Assembly: GCA_947478745.1 (NCBI GenBank)
Contig: CANJXE010000003.1
Location: 1 to 44,320, forward strand
Source of the DNA: Actinomycetota bacterium
GTDB lineage: Bacteria > Actinomycetota > Thermoleophilia > Gaiellales > F1-60-MAGs149
Reading direction: 5' to 3'
Length of the DNA: 44,320 nt
Part shown: piece after piece, positions 24,550 to 33,200 of the stretch
How positions within the stretch are numbered: the stretch's first letter is position 1
Layout of the letters: each line of letters opens with the position of its first letter
Notes under the pieces: model-generated
Databases searched by the model: none
Told to the model about the DNA's origin: nothing
The model's input: the letters and a program-made list of their open reading frames with translations, nothing else
Made by a program: the position numbers and the translations under genes

Positions 24550-25551
24550 ATGACGACTCGCGCAACCGTGGTGGTCGGGCTGCTCGCTGCCCTCGCGCTC
24601 GGCGGGCTTGCGACGGCAGGGTCGGCGCTCGGCGCCTGCGCGCCAGGCGAGGACGCCTCGTGCTCCGGAGCCAGCCTGAAGGGCCGCGACCTCTCGGGGC
24701 AGTCATTCCCGGGAGGCGACTTCCGGAAGGCCAAATTGCAGGGGGCCGATCTCAGCAAGGCCGACTTGAGCGGTGCCAACCTGAGCAAAGCCGACCTCAC
24801 GGGCGCCGACCTGCGGGGCGCCAACCTGGCCGGGGCCAAACTCAGGGGCGCGAAATTGACGAACGCCCAATTCAACCCTCCGCCGGGCGCAGCGCGGCGT
24901 GAGCGGGCCACGGCGAGCTGCTCGCCCAACTGCCAGGGCGCCAACCTGCAGGGGGCCGACCTCACGTACGCGGACATGAGCGGCGCCAACATCTCGTACG
25001 CAAGCCTGCAGCGGTCGAACATGACCGGCGCCAATCTCACCTCGGCCAATCTGGTTGGCTCAGTGATGAACAATGCGAAGTTGATCTACGCCAACCTGAG
25101 CAACGCCAACCTGACCAGCACCACCATGTATGCCGCCCGACTGAGCGGCGCGAACCTGAGCGGCACCCGCCTGCCGGCGATGCCGTCGTCGCCGAACGAC
25201 ACGCCGTTCGCCGACGTGCTGTCAGGAGGGCTGGTGGGCACGCCGGTGTTCGCCGACTCGAACTACCGCATCGTCGGCGGCTATCTGGTGGGTCCGCAGG
25301 TCAATCTCACCAACGCCTACCTGTTCGCCGCGAACCTCAGTGGCCTGCAGCTGCAGGGCGTCACCTTCGCGGGGGCCGACCTCGAGTACGCCAACCTGAG
25401 CGGGTCCAAGCTGGGGATCGCCAATGAGCCCACCAGCTTCGCGGGAACCGACCTCGTGGGCGCGAACCTCTCGGGAGCCGACGTCACCGGAGCCACGTGG
25501 CTCAGCACCAAGTGCCCGAACGGCACGGTGCAGAGCGCAGCCTGCTCCTGA
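24550..25551 (+). CDS. Secreted pentapeptide-repeat protein, smaller paralog
   Basis: 333 residues. Signal peptide MTTRATVVVGLLAALALGGL with cleavage near ALGA. Two blocks of A(N/D)L(S/T/Q)G repeats are separated by PPPGAARRERATASCSPNCQGA, and the LVGTP-GYLVGP non-repeat segment and terminal CPNGTVQSAAC match the upstream paralog. The ATG at 24550 is chosen because GGGAGG lies 4 nt before it; an in-frame ATG at 24538 overlaps the upstream stop. It is co-transcribed with the larger paralog and arose by tandem duplication or joint inheritance. Six or more Cys residues in the mature protein suggest disulfides outside the cell. Confidence 0.9.
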   Translation: MTTRATVVVGLLAALALGGLATAGSALGACAPGEDASCSGASLKGRDLSGQSFPGGDFRKAKLQGADLSKADLSGANLSKADLTGADLRGANLAGAKLRGAKLTNAQFNPPPGAARRERATASCSPNCQGANLQGADLTYADMSGANISYASLQRSNMTGANLTSANLVGSVMNNAKLIYANLSNANLTSTTMYAARLSGANLSGTRLPAMPSSPNDTPFADVLSGGLVGTPVFADSNYRIVGGYLVGPQVNLTNAYLFAANLSGLQLQGVTFAGADLEYANLSGSKLGIANEPTSFAGTDLVGANLSGADVTGATWLSTKCPNGTVQSAACS

Positions 25552-25694
25552 CCGTCTTCGCCCGACGCACCCGGTGCGACCGTCGCCACTCTCCCGACAC
25601 GGGTTCAGTGCTGAGCGCCACGCGCGGCGATTCTGCACCCCAGCTCATTCGACGCCGGTAACGACCACCCGCTCTTCCCCGCTCCGTACGCAGG

Positions 25695-25773
25695 TCAGCG
25701 CATTCGGTATCGATTTGCACCCGGGTCCAAATCAGCGCACTTGCCGACTTCGGTTCCGGGTACGGGTCAGCGC
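25695..25773. repeat. Three TCAGCGC direct repeats at about 36-bp period
   Basis: TCAGCGC occurs at 25695-25701, 25732-25738 and 25767-25773 (periods 37 and 35), each preceded by a G-rich GGT or GGGTC-like stretch. A diverged copy, GGTTCAGTGCTGAGCGC, lies near 25600-25616. All are in the 224-bp gap between the pentapeptide operon and upp, which converge. No protein or tRNA is associated. Confidence 0.45.
25712..25733. other. 22-bp imperfect palindrome
   Basis: GATTTG and CAAATC arms flank a central ACCCGGGT, with one C:C mismatch on each side of the core (20 of 22 positions symmetric). It lies among the TCAGCGC repeats between convergent genes, so it may be a bidirectional terminator stem or a protein-binding site. 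There is no T-run. Confidence 0.45.
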
Positions 25774-25775
25774 TG

Positions 25776-26402
25776 CTAGCGGGTGCCCCAGAGTCGATCG
25801 CCGGCGTCGCCGAGACCCGGGACGATGTAGCCCACCTCGTTCAGGCACTCGTCCAGCGCCGCCACGTGGATATCCACGTCCGGGTGATCCGTCTGCATGC
25901 GCTCAACGCCCTCGGGTGCAGCCAAGAGCGACAGGAGCTTCACCCGGTGCGCGCCGCGCTCCTTGCAGACCGCGGCTGCGTACGACGCTGAACCACCCGT
26001 GGCGAGCATGGGATCGATGATCAGCATCACGCGCTCGCTGAGGTCCTTCGGCAGCTTCTCGTAGTACGAGACGGGCTGCAGGGTCTCCTCGTCGCGGTAC
26101 ATGCCGAGAAAGCCGACGCGCGCCACGGGGATCATCGCCAGCACGCCGTCGAGCATGCCGACTCCGGCCCGCAGGATCGGCACGACCCCGACCTTCTTGC
26201 CGGAGACCTTGCGGCCGATCGTGTCGGTCAGCGGCGTCGTCACCTTGACGTCCTCGAGCATCAGGTCGCGCGTCGCCTCGTAGGCCAGAACACCGGCCAG
26301 CTCGCTGGAGAGGGCGCGGAAATCGCGCGTCGAGGTCTCGACGTCGCGCAGCAGCGTGATCTTGTGCTGGACGAGCGGGTGATCGCAGACGTGCAGGGTC
26401 AT
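25776..26402 (-). CDS. upp: Uracil phosphoribosyltransferase
   Basis: Salvages uracil to UMP with PRPP. 208 residues, full family length. The PRPP-binding loop is LIIDPMLATGGSA, and the uracil-binding C-terminal part is GYIVPGLGDAGDRLWGT. ILRAGVGMLDG and the N-terminal HPLVQHKITLLRD are family marks. The ATG has TAGCAT 6 nt upstream. It is transcribed alone, convergent with the pentapeptide genes; the nucleobase permease at 19013-20278 is a plausible functional partner but is not adjacent. Confidence 0.97.
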   Translation of the reverse strand: MTLHVCDHPLVQHKITLLRDVETSTRDFRALSSELAGVLAYEATRDLMLEDVKVTTPLTDTIGRKVSGKKVGVVPILRAGVGMLDGVLAMIPVARVGFLGMYRDEETLQPVSYYEKLPKDLSERVMLIIDPMLATGGSASYAAAVCKERGAHRVKLLSLLAAPEGVERMQTDHPDVDIHVAALDECLNEVGYIVPGLGDAGDRLWGTR

Positions 26403-26408
26403 GGCGCC

Positions 26409-26414
26409 ATGCTA
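26409..26414 (-). promoter_or_regulatory. Putative -10 hexamer of upp (leaderless type)
   Basis: TAGCAT on the minus strand ends 6 nt before the upp ATG; no Shine-Dalgarno is present in the short gap. Confidence 0.45.
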
Positions 26415-26431
26415 CCGATCCGGGCGACCGG

Positions 26432-27679
26432 CTAGAACCGCCGGTCCGGACGCATCGGTGCGACCCACGCCGGCGAGGCGCCGTCGAGGATCATGTCGGC
26501 GAGCAGCGCTCCGGTGGACGGGGCCAGCGTGACGCCGAGCATGCCGTGTCCGGTCGCCAGGAAGAGCCCGTCGAGGCCGGGCACGGGACCGAGCAGCGGC
26601 AGCGAGTCCGGCGTCGCCGGCCGCCAGCCCGCCCAGCCCTCGACCGCGGTCTCGCCGGGCAGCGGGTGCCAGTCCTTGAGGAACGTGCATGCCTCGTCGA
26701 CGATCGCGCGGACGCGCCGGTCGTCGACCACCAGGTCGCGGCCGGGGAGCTCGAAGGTGCCGGCGATGCGGACGCCCTCGTCGAAGCCGCTGATGCCGAT
26801 CTTGGGCTCCGTCAGGTAGAGCGCCTGCGACGGGCGCGTGCCCTCGCCGCGAAGCGTGATCGAGTAGCCCTTGGCGGGAACGATCGGCACGTCGAGGCCA
26901 AGCGGGCGCAGCAGTGCCGGGCTGAGCGCGCCGGTCGCGACGATCACGCGGTCGGCGACAATCGGCTCGCCGTCGGTCTGGATCGTCCAGCCGCCGCTCA
27001 CCTGCTGCAGCCCGAGGACGGCCGTGTGCTCACGCACCTCCTGCCCGAGCTCGACGAGCCGGTCGGCCAGCGCGCGCATCAGCGACTGCGGCTGCACGTA
27101 GCGGTCGATGGTGGTGCGCACGACGAACTTCACCTCGTCGCCGATCGCCGGCTCGATCTTGCGGGCCTCCTCGACCGTGAGGGTCTCGATCTCGCCCTCG
27201 AAGCCGATCTTCTTGAGATCCTCGAAGACGGGACCGAACCACGAGATCCCCTTCTCCGTCTTGCCGAGCGTGAGGATGCCGCCGGAGTGCATCTCGAACG
27301 GCACGCCGTCGGCGGCGTAGGCGTCGAGCACCTCGAAGGTACGGCGGTTGAGGTTGTGCAGCGCCTCGACGCCCTTCAGGAAGCGCTCGCGCGAGGCGGC
27401 ACCGCGGAAGGCCCACAGCCACTTCAGCCAGCGCGTGTCGAGCTCGGGACGGATCACGAGGGCGCCGTTGGGGTCGAACGCGCTCTTCATCCCCATCATC
27501 AGCGTGCCGGGCGAGGCGAGCGGGAACGAGATCGTCGGCGAGACCCAGCCGGTATTGCCCTTGGAGGCGGCCTCGCCGATCACGTCCTTCTCGACGATCA
27601 CGACTTCGACGCCCCGCTTGGCCAGCGACCAACCGCAGGCCAGGCCCACGACGCCGCCACCGATGATCGCCACGCGCAT
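26432..27679 (-). CDS. DadA-like FAD-dependent D-amino acid dehydrogenase/oxidase
   Basis: 415 residues. N-terminal FAD motif MRVAIIGGGVVGLACGWSLAKRG, then VVIVEKDVIGEAASKGN, typical of the DAO superfamily DadA branch. ETAVEGWAGWRPATPDSLPLLG and LFLATGHGMLGVTLAP near the C-terminus are signatures of D-amino acid dehydrogenases. It probably deaminates D-amino acids and passes electrons on; the exact substrate is inferred. The ATG has TATCGT 6 nt upstream. No alanine racemase gene is adjacent. Confidence 0.85.
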   Translation of the reverse strand: MRVAIIGGGVVGLACGWSLAKRGVEVVIVEKDVIGEAASKGNTGWVSPTISFPLASPGTLMMGMKSAFDPNGALVIRPELDTRWLKWLWAFRGAASRERFLKGVEALHNLNRRTFEVLDAYAADGVPFEMHSGGILTLGKTEKGISWFGPVFEDLKKIGFEGEIETLTVEEARKIEPAIGDEVKFVVRTTIDRYVQPQSLMRALADRLVELGQEVREHTAVLGLQQVSGGWTIQTDGEPIVADRVIVATGALSPALLRPLGLDVPIVPAKGYSITLRGEGTRPSQALYLTEPKIGISGFDEGVRIAGTFELPGRDLVVDDRRVRAIVDEACTFLKDWHPLPGETAVEGWAGWRPATPDSLPLLGPVPGLDGLFLATGHGMLGVTLAPSTGALLADMILDGASPAWVAPMRPDRRF

Positions 27680-27685
27680 GACGCC

Positions 27686-27691
27686 ACGATA
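27686..27691 (-). promoter_or_regulatory. Putative -10 hexamer of the DadA-like gene
   Basis: TATCGT on the minus strand ends 6 nt before the ATG; leaderless geometry. Confidence 0.4.
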
Positions 27692-27707
27692 GCGATCCTG
27701 CCCGCCC

Positions 27708-28853
27708 TCAGGTCGCGACGACGCCGGGGGCGAGCTCGGCGAGACCCACCCGGGCGGCGTCGAGGCAGGTGCGGCAGGCCGCCGCTGTCTCCACCGCGTT
27801 CGGACGGCCGGGCCGCTCGCCCCGCCTGTTGGCGTGCGCCAACTCGTAGGCGGCCGCCTCGTACTGGTAGAGCAGCCGCCGCGCCTCGCGTCCGGCCCGC
27901 CGGGCCTTTCGGCGCATGCGACCCCGCGTGCGCCCGCCTTCGATCAGCTGCTCGTAGGCGGCCTGATCCAGCGTGCCGCGCTCGACCTCTGGCTCGAGCC
28001 CCTCGCGCAGGATGCGGCGCTCGCGCCGGGCGCCGGCGATCAGGAGCGCCAGGCCGATGATGACCAGCGGCAGGTAGCCGGCGACGTAGGCGATCGGCGC
28101 GGCGCCGACCGTGGCCGACAGGTTCCACAGGGCGTGCAGCGCGATCGCGAGGAGCAGCCCGACGACCACCAGCGCGATACGCCAGCCGCGCCAGCCGCGC
28201 CGCTTGACCGCGAGCCCGATGGCGATGCCCGTCATGGCGGTGAAGATCGGATGGCACAGCGGCGTCAACAGTCCGCGCAGCACGAAGGTCACGGTCATGT
28301 CCTCCGCCCCGCCCTCGCTCCACGCCGTCGCGTAGTAGAGGACGTTCTCGACGGTGGCGAAGCCGAGCGCCACCCACGCGGCGTAGACGATCCCATCGTG
28401 CACGCCGTCGAGGAAGCCGGGGCGGCGCCGGATGACGAACAGCAGCGCGAGTGCCTTCGCGCTCTCCTCGACGACCGGCGCCGAGGCGATCGTCGCCGCG
28501 TCCTCGCCGAGCAGGAGGCCGACGCCGGTGTTGACGACCAGCGCGATGGCCGTGGCCGCTCCCGCGCCCCACAGGAACGTGCGCAGGAGGAGCCGCGTCG
28601 GCTCGGGCTCGAAGCGGTCGAGGCGGATCAGCACGGCGGCCACCAGCGGCACCGGCAGGAACGCGAGCACCAGTCCGAGCCCGACGGGAACGAGGCCGTC
28701 GAAGGCCGTCACGGCGAGCACGAAGACGAGCAGGAGCGCGGGCAGGATGATGCCCTCCGCCCGCAGCGTCCGAAGCGACCGCCGCTGGCGGCGCATCACG
28801 AGCGCGATCTTCTCCGGCACCTCGGCCCCGACGACGGGCACGGCCTCGTGCAT
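27708..28853 (-). CDS. PrsW-family intramembrane metalloprotease
   Basis: 381 residues with about 8 hydrophobic segments. The PrsW catalytic landmarks are present: EESAK (129-133), FATVENVLYY, H200 in CHPIFT, and H239 in LHALWN. In Bacillus PrsW performs site-1 cleavage of the anti-sigma factor RsiW. Here no anti-sigma gene is adjacent, so the target is unknown. The C-terminal 90 residues are basic and cytosolic, ending with a CxxC (CRTC) of unknown purpose. Its ATG overlaps the stop of the upstream MDR gene by 1 nt (TGATG), implying co-translation. Confidence 0.88.
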   Translation of the reverse strand: MHEAVPVVGAEVPEKIALVMRRQRRSLRTLRAEGIILPALLLVFVLAVTAFDGLVPVGLGLVLAFLPVPLVAAVLIRLDRFEPEPTRLLLRTFLWGAGAATAIALVVNTGVGLLLGEDAATIASAPVVEESAKALALLFVIRRRPGFLDGVHDGIVYAAWVALGFATVENVLYYATAWSEGGAEDMTVTFVLRGLLTPLCHPIFTAMTGIAIGLAVKRRGWRGWRIALVVVGLLLAIALHALWNLSATVGAAPIAYVAGYLPLVIIGLALLIAGARRERRILREGLEPEVERGTLDQAAYEQLIEGGRTRGRMRRKARRAGREARRLLYQYEAAAYELAHANRRGERPGRPNAVETAAACRTCLDAARVGLAELAPGVVAT

Positions 28854-29854
28854 CAGGCCATATCGACCACGAGGCGGCCCTTGACCTGCCCCTTGAGGAT
28901 CGCCTTGGCCTGGGCCGGGAGCTCCTCGAGGGAGCAGCCGCTCGTGATCTCGTCGAGCAGCGACAGGTCGAGCTCCTCGGACATGCGCTGCCAGGCGATC
29001 ACCCGGCGCTCGTACGGCATGGCGACGGAGTCGATGCCGAGCAGGTTCACGCCGCGCAGCAGGAAGGGCATGATGTGGCCTTCGAACGTGGCGCCACCGG
29101 CGAGACCGCAGGCGGCGACGGACGCGCCGCGCTCGAGCTGGCGGATGACGCGCGAGATCGTGGATCCCGCGACCGCGTCGATGCAGCCGGCCCAGCGCTC
29201 GGACTCGAGCGGTGCGCTCGAGTCCTCGGCCAGCTCCTCGCGCGTCACGATCTCCGTGGCGCCGAGGCTCTTGAGGTAGTCGCCGAGCTCGGGGCGGCCG
29301 GTGCTCGCGGCAACCGCGTAGCCGTTGCGCGACAGCAGGGCGATCGCGACGGAGCCGACGCCGCCGGCGCCGCCCGTGATCAGCACCGGCTTGTCGCCAC
29401 CGGGCTTGAGGCCATGCTCCTCGAGTGCCATCAGCGCGAACATCGACGTCAGGCCGGCCGTGCCGATCGCCATCGCCTGCCGCGTGGTCATCGTGGCGGG
29501 GACGTGGACGAGCCAGTCGGCGCGCACGCGGGCCTTCTCGGCGAAGCCGCCCCAGTAGCGCTCGCCCATGTGCCAGCCGGTCACCACGACGCGGTCGCCC
29601 ACGGCGTAGCGGTCGTCGGAGGACTCCTCGACGACGCCCGCCAGGTCGATGCCCGGAATGTGCGGGAACTTGCGGGCCAGACGGCCCTTGTTGCCGTCGA
29701 CGACGAGGCCGTCCTTGTAGTTGAGCGTGGAGTGCTCGACCTTGACGAGCACCTCGCCCTCGGGCAGATCGGAGACGGCGAGCTCCTCGATCGCGGCCGC
29801 GACCTTGCCGTCCTCGGTCTCGCGCATCATCAGTGCCTTGAAGGTGTCAGCCAT
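28853..29854 (-). CDS. MDR-family quinone oxidoreductase / acrylyl-CoA reductase-like (YhdH/AcuI)
   Basis: 333 residues of the zinc-free medium-chain dehydrogenase fold. HSTLNYKDGL, FPHIPGIDLAGVV, GTAGLTSMFALMALEEHGL and the NADPH motif TGGAGGVGSVAIALL match the YhdH/AcuI group, which reduces acrylyl-CoA and similar enoyl-CoAs. The ATG at 29852-29854 is chosen because homology starts there and AGCAGGAA lies about 6 nt upstream. It is followed by the PrsW gene with a 1-nt overlap. The specific enoyl substrate is inferred. Confidence 0.88.
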   Translation of the reverse strand: MADTFKALMMRETEDGKVAAAIEELAVSDLPEGEVLVKVEHSTLNYKDGLVVDGNKGRLARKFPHIPGIDLAGVVEESSDDRYAVGDRVVVTGWHMGERYWGGFAEKARVRADWLVHVPATMTTRQAMAIGTAGLTSMFALMALEEHGLKPGGDKPVLITGGAGGVGSVAIALLSRNGYAVAASTGRPELGDYLKSLGATEIVTREELAEDSSAPLESERWAGCIDAVAGSTISRVIRQLERGASVAACGLAGGATFEGHIMPFLLRGVNLLGIDSVAMPYERRVIAWQRMSEELDLSLLDEITSGCSLEELPAQAKAILKGQVKGRLVVDMA

Positions 29855-29947
29855 GGGGAATTCCTGCTCCGTGTCGGTCTCGCCGCGTAGCCTACGCGCT
29901 GGGCGCGCACGATGGCGCATGCAGCCGGGCGGTGCGAGAATCGGTGC

Positions 29948-30238
29948 ATGCGCCGTCCAGACCTCCCGTCCCCGGGCAGCCGCCCGTCGTTCCTCCGGTC
30001 GCGTGGCAGCGTCGGCTCGGTCGGCTCGCTGGCCAGCGCCGGGTCGATCCTGTCGGCCTTCAGCGCCGGCTCCATCCTCTCGCTCGCGAGCGCGGGCTCG
30101 ATCCTGTCGCTCGCCAGCGCGGGCTCGATTCTGTCGGCCTGCAGCACCGGCTCGATCCTGAGCATCGGCTGCAGCGGCAGCATCCTCAGCATCCGCCGCG
30201 ATGGGGCGATCCTCAACCGCGTTCGCAGCGAGGCCTGA
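29948..30238 (+). CDS. Small nonapeptide-repeat protein (consensus SAGSILSLA)
   Basis: 96 residues. After a basic N-terminus (MRRPDLPSPGSRPSFLRSRG) come eight consecutive 9-residue units (about residues 21-92): SVGSVGSLA, SAGSILSAF, SAGSILSLA twice, SAGSILSAC, STGSILSIG, CSGSILSIR, RDGAILNRV. No signal peptide. The Gly-Ser-Ile-Leu-Ser core at a fixed period suggests a beta-solenoid or a membrane-active fibre. Similar SAGS-type repeat proteins occur in actinobacteria as hypothetical proteins (from memory). The ATG is favoured by GAGAAT 6 nt upstream. The opposite strand is also open and repetitive, so strand choice is probable, not certain. Function unknown. Confidence 0.6.
   Translation: MRRPDLPSPGSRPSFLRSRGSVGSVGSLASAGSILSAFSAGSILSLASAGSILSLASAGSILSACSTGSILSIGCSGSILSIRRDGAILNRVRSEA
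30008..30223 (+). repeat. Eight tandem 27-bp repeats inside the nonapeptide-repeat gene
   Basis: Eight in-frame 27-bp units run from 30008 to 30223 without gaps. The core is AGCGCSGGCTCGATCCTGTC with third-position variation; the later units are more diverged. Synonymous drift with retained Gly-Ser-Ile-Leu-Ser suggests selection on the protein. Confidence 0.8.
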
Positions 30239-30246
30239 GAACGCAG

Positions 30247-30270
30247 AAGGGGCGCCCGGAGGCGCCCCTT
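30247..30270. terminator. Bidirectional terminator hairpin
   Basis: AAGGGGCGCC-CGGA-GGCGCCCCTT: perfect 10-bp stem with a 4-nt loop, lying 9 bp past the nonapeptide-repeat gene stop and 28 bp past the convergent nrdJ stop. The A-T ends give a short T-stretch on both strands. Confidence 0.8.
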
Positions 30271-30297
30271 CGACGGTTCACACGGTGATCGTGCGAC

Positions 30298-33200
30298 TCA
30301 CGAGCAGCCGCTCGTCTCGCCGCAGCTGATGCACTTGAGGCACGTGCCGTTGCGGACCAGGGTCATCTGACCGCAGTTGACGCAGGCATCGCCCTCGTAG
30401 CCCTTGAGACGGGCCTCGTCGCGCTCCGTCAGCAGCGGCGCGGGGCGCTGCTTGAGACGGGCCTTCTGCGCCGGCGACGGCGAGCCGCCGGCCGGGGCCA
30501 CGGGCGTCGACGCGACGGCCGCGACCGTGCGATCGAGCCGCTCGGACTTCGGCGTGCCGACATCGTCGCCACGAAGATCCTGATCGTCCACGTGCGACAG
30601 ATCGTTGCGATCGAGATACGAGATCGCGACCTCGCGGAAGATGTAGTCGATCACGCTGGTCGACATCTTGATCCGGTCGTTGCCGACGACCATGCCGTTC
30701 GGCTCGAAGCGGGTGAAGACGAAGGCATCGACGAACTCCTCCAGCGGCACACCGTGCTGGAGCCCCAGCGAGATGGCGATGGCGAAGCTGTTCATCAGGG
30801 AGCGGTACGCCGCGCCCTCCTTGTGCATGTCGATGAAGATCTCACCGAGGGTGCCGTCCTCGTACTCGCCCGTCCGCAGGTACACCTTGTGTCCGGCCAG
30901 CGTGGCCTTCTGGGTGTAGCCGGCACGACGATGCGGCAGACGACGACGCTCGCCCATGATCTGGACGGCGCGCTCGGCAGCCTGCTCCACGCTCGGCAGC
31001 TCGGTCGGGACCTCGAACTCCGCCCCGACGTCGAGCGCCTCGGCGGCCGCACCGGAGAGCGGCTGCGAGAGCTTCGAACCGTCGCGGTAGAGCGCGTTGG
31101 CCTTGACCATCTTCTTCCACGAGACCCGGTAGCACTCGGCGATGTCGGAGATCGACGCCGAGGCCGGCAGGTTGATCGTCTTCGAGATGGCGCCCGAGAG
31201 GAACGGCTGCGCCGCAGCCATCATCTCGATGTGCGCCAGCGCGCGGATCGCACGGGTGCCGAGGCGACCGCACTTGTTCGCGCAGTCGAACACCGACAGG
31301 TGCTCGTCGCGGAGGTGCGGCGCGCCCTCGACGGTCATCGTGCCGCAGACCGCCGTGTTGGCCTCGTCGAGCTCGACGTCCGTGAAGCCCAGGGCCGTCA
31401 GGAGGTCGAAGCCGGGGGCGTCGAGATCCTCGCGGTCGATGCCGAGCTCGCTGACGATCGCGTCGTCGCCCACCGTGTAGCGGGTGAACGCGAAGCGGAT
31501 GTCGAACGCCGTCGGCAGCGCGGTCTCGACGGCGGCCAGCATGGCCTCCGTGAAGCCGAAGCCGCGCAGGGCCTCCGGGTGGATGTGCGGCACGCCGTCG
31601 AGCGAGCCGGTGCCGACGCAGTACCGCACGATGTCATCGACCTGCTCCGGCGTGTAGCCGAGGTGGGCCAGCGCCGGCGGGACCGACGCGTTGACGATCT
31701 TGAAGTACCCGCCGCCGGCGAGCTTCTTGAACTTGACGAGCGCGAAGTCGGGCTCGATGCCCGTCGTGTCGCAGTCCATCACGAGACCGATGGTGCCGGT
31801 CGGTGCGATCAGGGTGACCTGCGCGTTGCGGAAGCCGTGCATCTCGCCGAGGGCGAGGGCGCGGTCGGCCTCGTAGCGGGCCACCTCGAGCAGCTCGGGC
31901 TCGCAGTACGTGGCGTCGATGCCCTCCGGCGTCACGCGCAGGCCCTCGTACTCCGCGGCGTCGGCCGCGTAGGCGGCGCGGCGATGGTTGCGGACCACGC
32001 GGAGCATGTCGGCCTTGTTGCGGTCGTAGGCGTCGAACGTGCCCTGCTCCGCGGCCAGCTCGGCGCTCGTGGCGAGCGACGTGAAGTGCATGATCGCGCT
32101 GACGGCACCGCAGAAGGCGTACGCCTGCGGGGAGTCGTAGGCGAGACCGCGCTGCATCGAGAGGGCGCCGAGGTTGGCGTAGCCCAGACCGAGGGTGCGG
32201 TAGAGGTACGACCGCTCGGCGATCTCGCGGCTCGGGAACTGGGCCATCAGGACGGAGATCTCGAGCACGATCGTCCACAACCGGCTGGCGTGGCGGAACA
32301 TGACGTGGTCGAAGCTGTCGCCCTGATCGAACTTCATCAGGTTCATCGAGGCCAGGTTGCACGCCGTGTCATCGAGGAAGACGTACTCGGCGCACGGGTT
32401 CGAGGCGACGATCGGACCGTCGGTCGGGCACGTGTGCCACTCGTTGGTGGTGTCGTGGAACTGGACGCCCGGATCGGCGCAGAGCCAGGCGGCCTCGCAG
32501 ATCTGGTCCCACAGGTCGCGGGCCCGCAGCGTCTTGCTGGCGGCGGGGGCACGGCCCTGCGTCTCGGCCTTGGCGAGCTCGGTGCGGTCGTACAGCGGCC
32601 ACGCGGCGTCGCTCTCGACGGCCTCCATGAACGCATGCGTGATGCGGACGGAGTTGTTCGAGTTCTGGCCGGAGACGGTCAGGTAGGCCTCGCCCTGCCA
32701 ATCGGTGTCGTACTCGTCGATCAGCAGCTCCTTGACCCCCTGCTTGCCGAGGTCGAGCGTGCGCTGGATCGAGGCGTCGGGCACGCCGGCCGTGCGGGCA
32801 CCGCGGACGGCCTGCGCCAGCGCCGGGTTCTCGCGGGCGATGAAGCGGTCGTCGCCCTCACCCTCCTGCGTCGCGGCGAGCACCGCGTTGAGATGGCGGT
32901 TGAGCATCTTGGAGCCGGCGACGAGCGCCGCGACCTTGGTCTCCTCGACGACCTTCCAGCGGACGTACTGCTCGATGTCCGGATGGTCCAGGTCGAGAGT
33001 GACCATCTTGGCGGCGCGACGGGTCGTGCCACCGGACTTGATGGCGCCCGCGGCGCGGTCGCCGATCTTCAGGAAGCTCATCAGACCCGACGAGCGTCCG
33101 CCGCCCGACAGGCGCTCCTCGGAGCCGCGCAGCTTCGAGAAGTTCGAGCCGGTGCCGGAGCCGTACTTGAAGACGCGTGCCTCGCGGACCCACAGGTCCA

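Noticed and set aside
29830-30216. Minus-strand repeat protein (RIEPALASD-type units) opposite the nonapeptide gene
   Set aside because: Its periodicity is a mirror of the plus-strand repeat; it starts inside a terminator-bounded plus unit and runs into the MDR gene start with no ribosome site. Kept as the alternative if the plus-strand call fails.
30008-30223. CRISPR array
   Set aside because: The repeats are contiguous 27-bp coding units without unique spacers.
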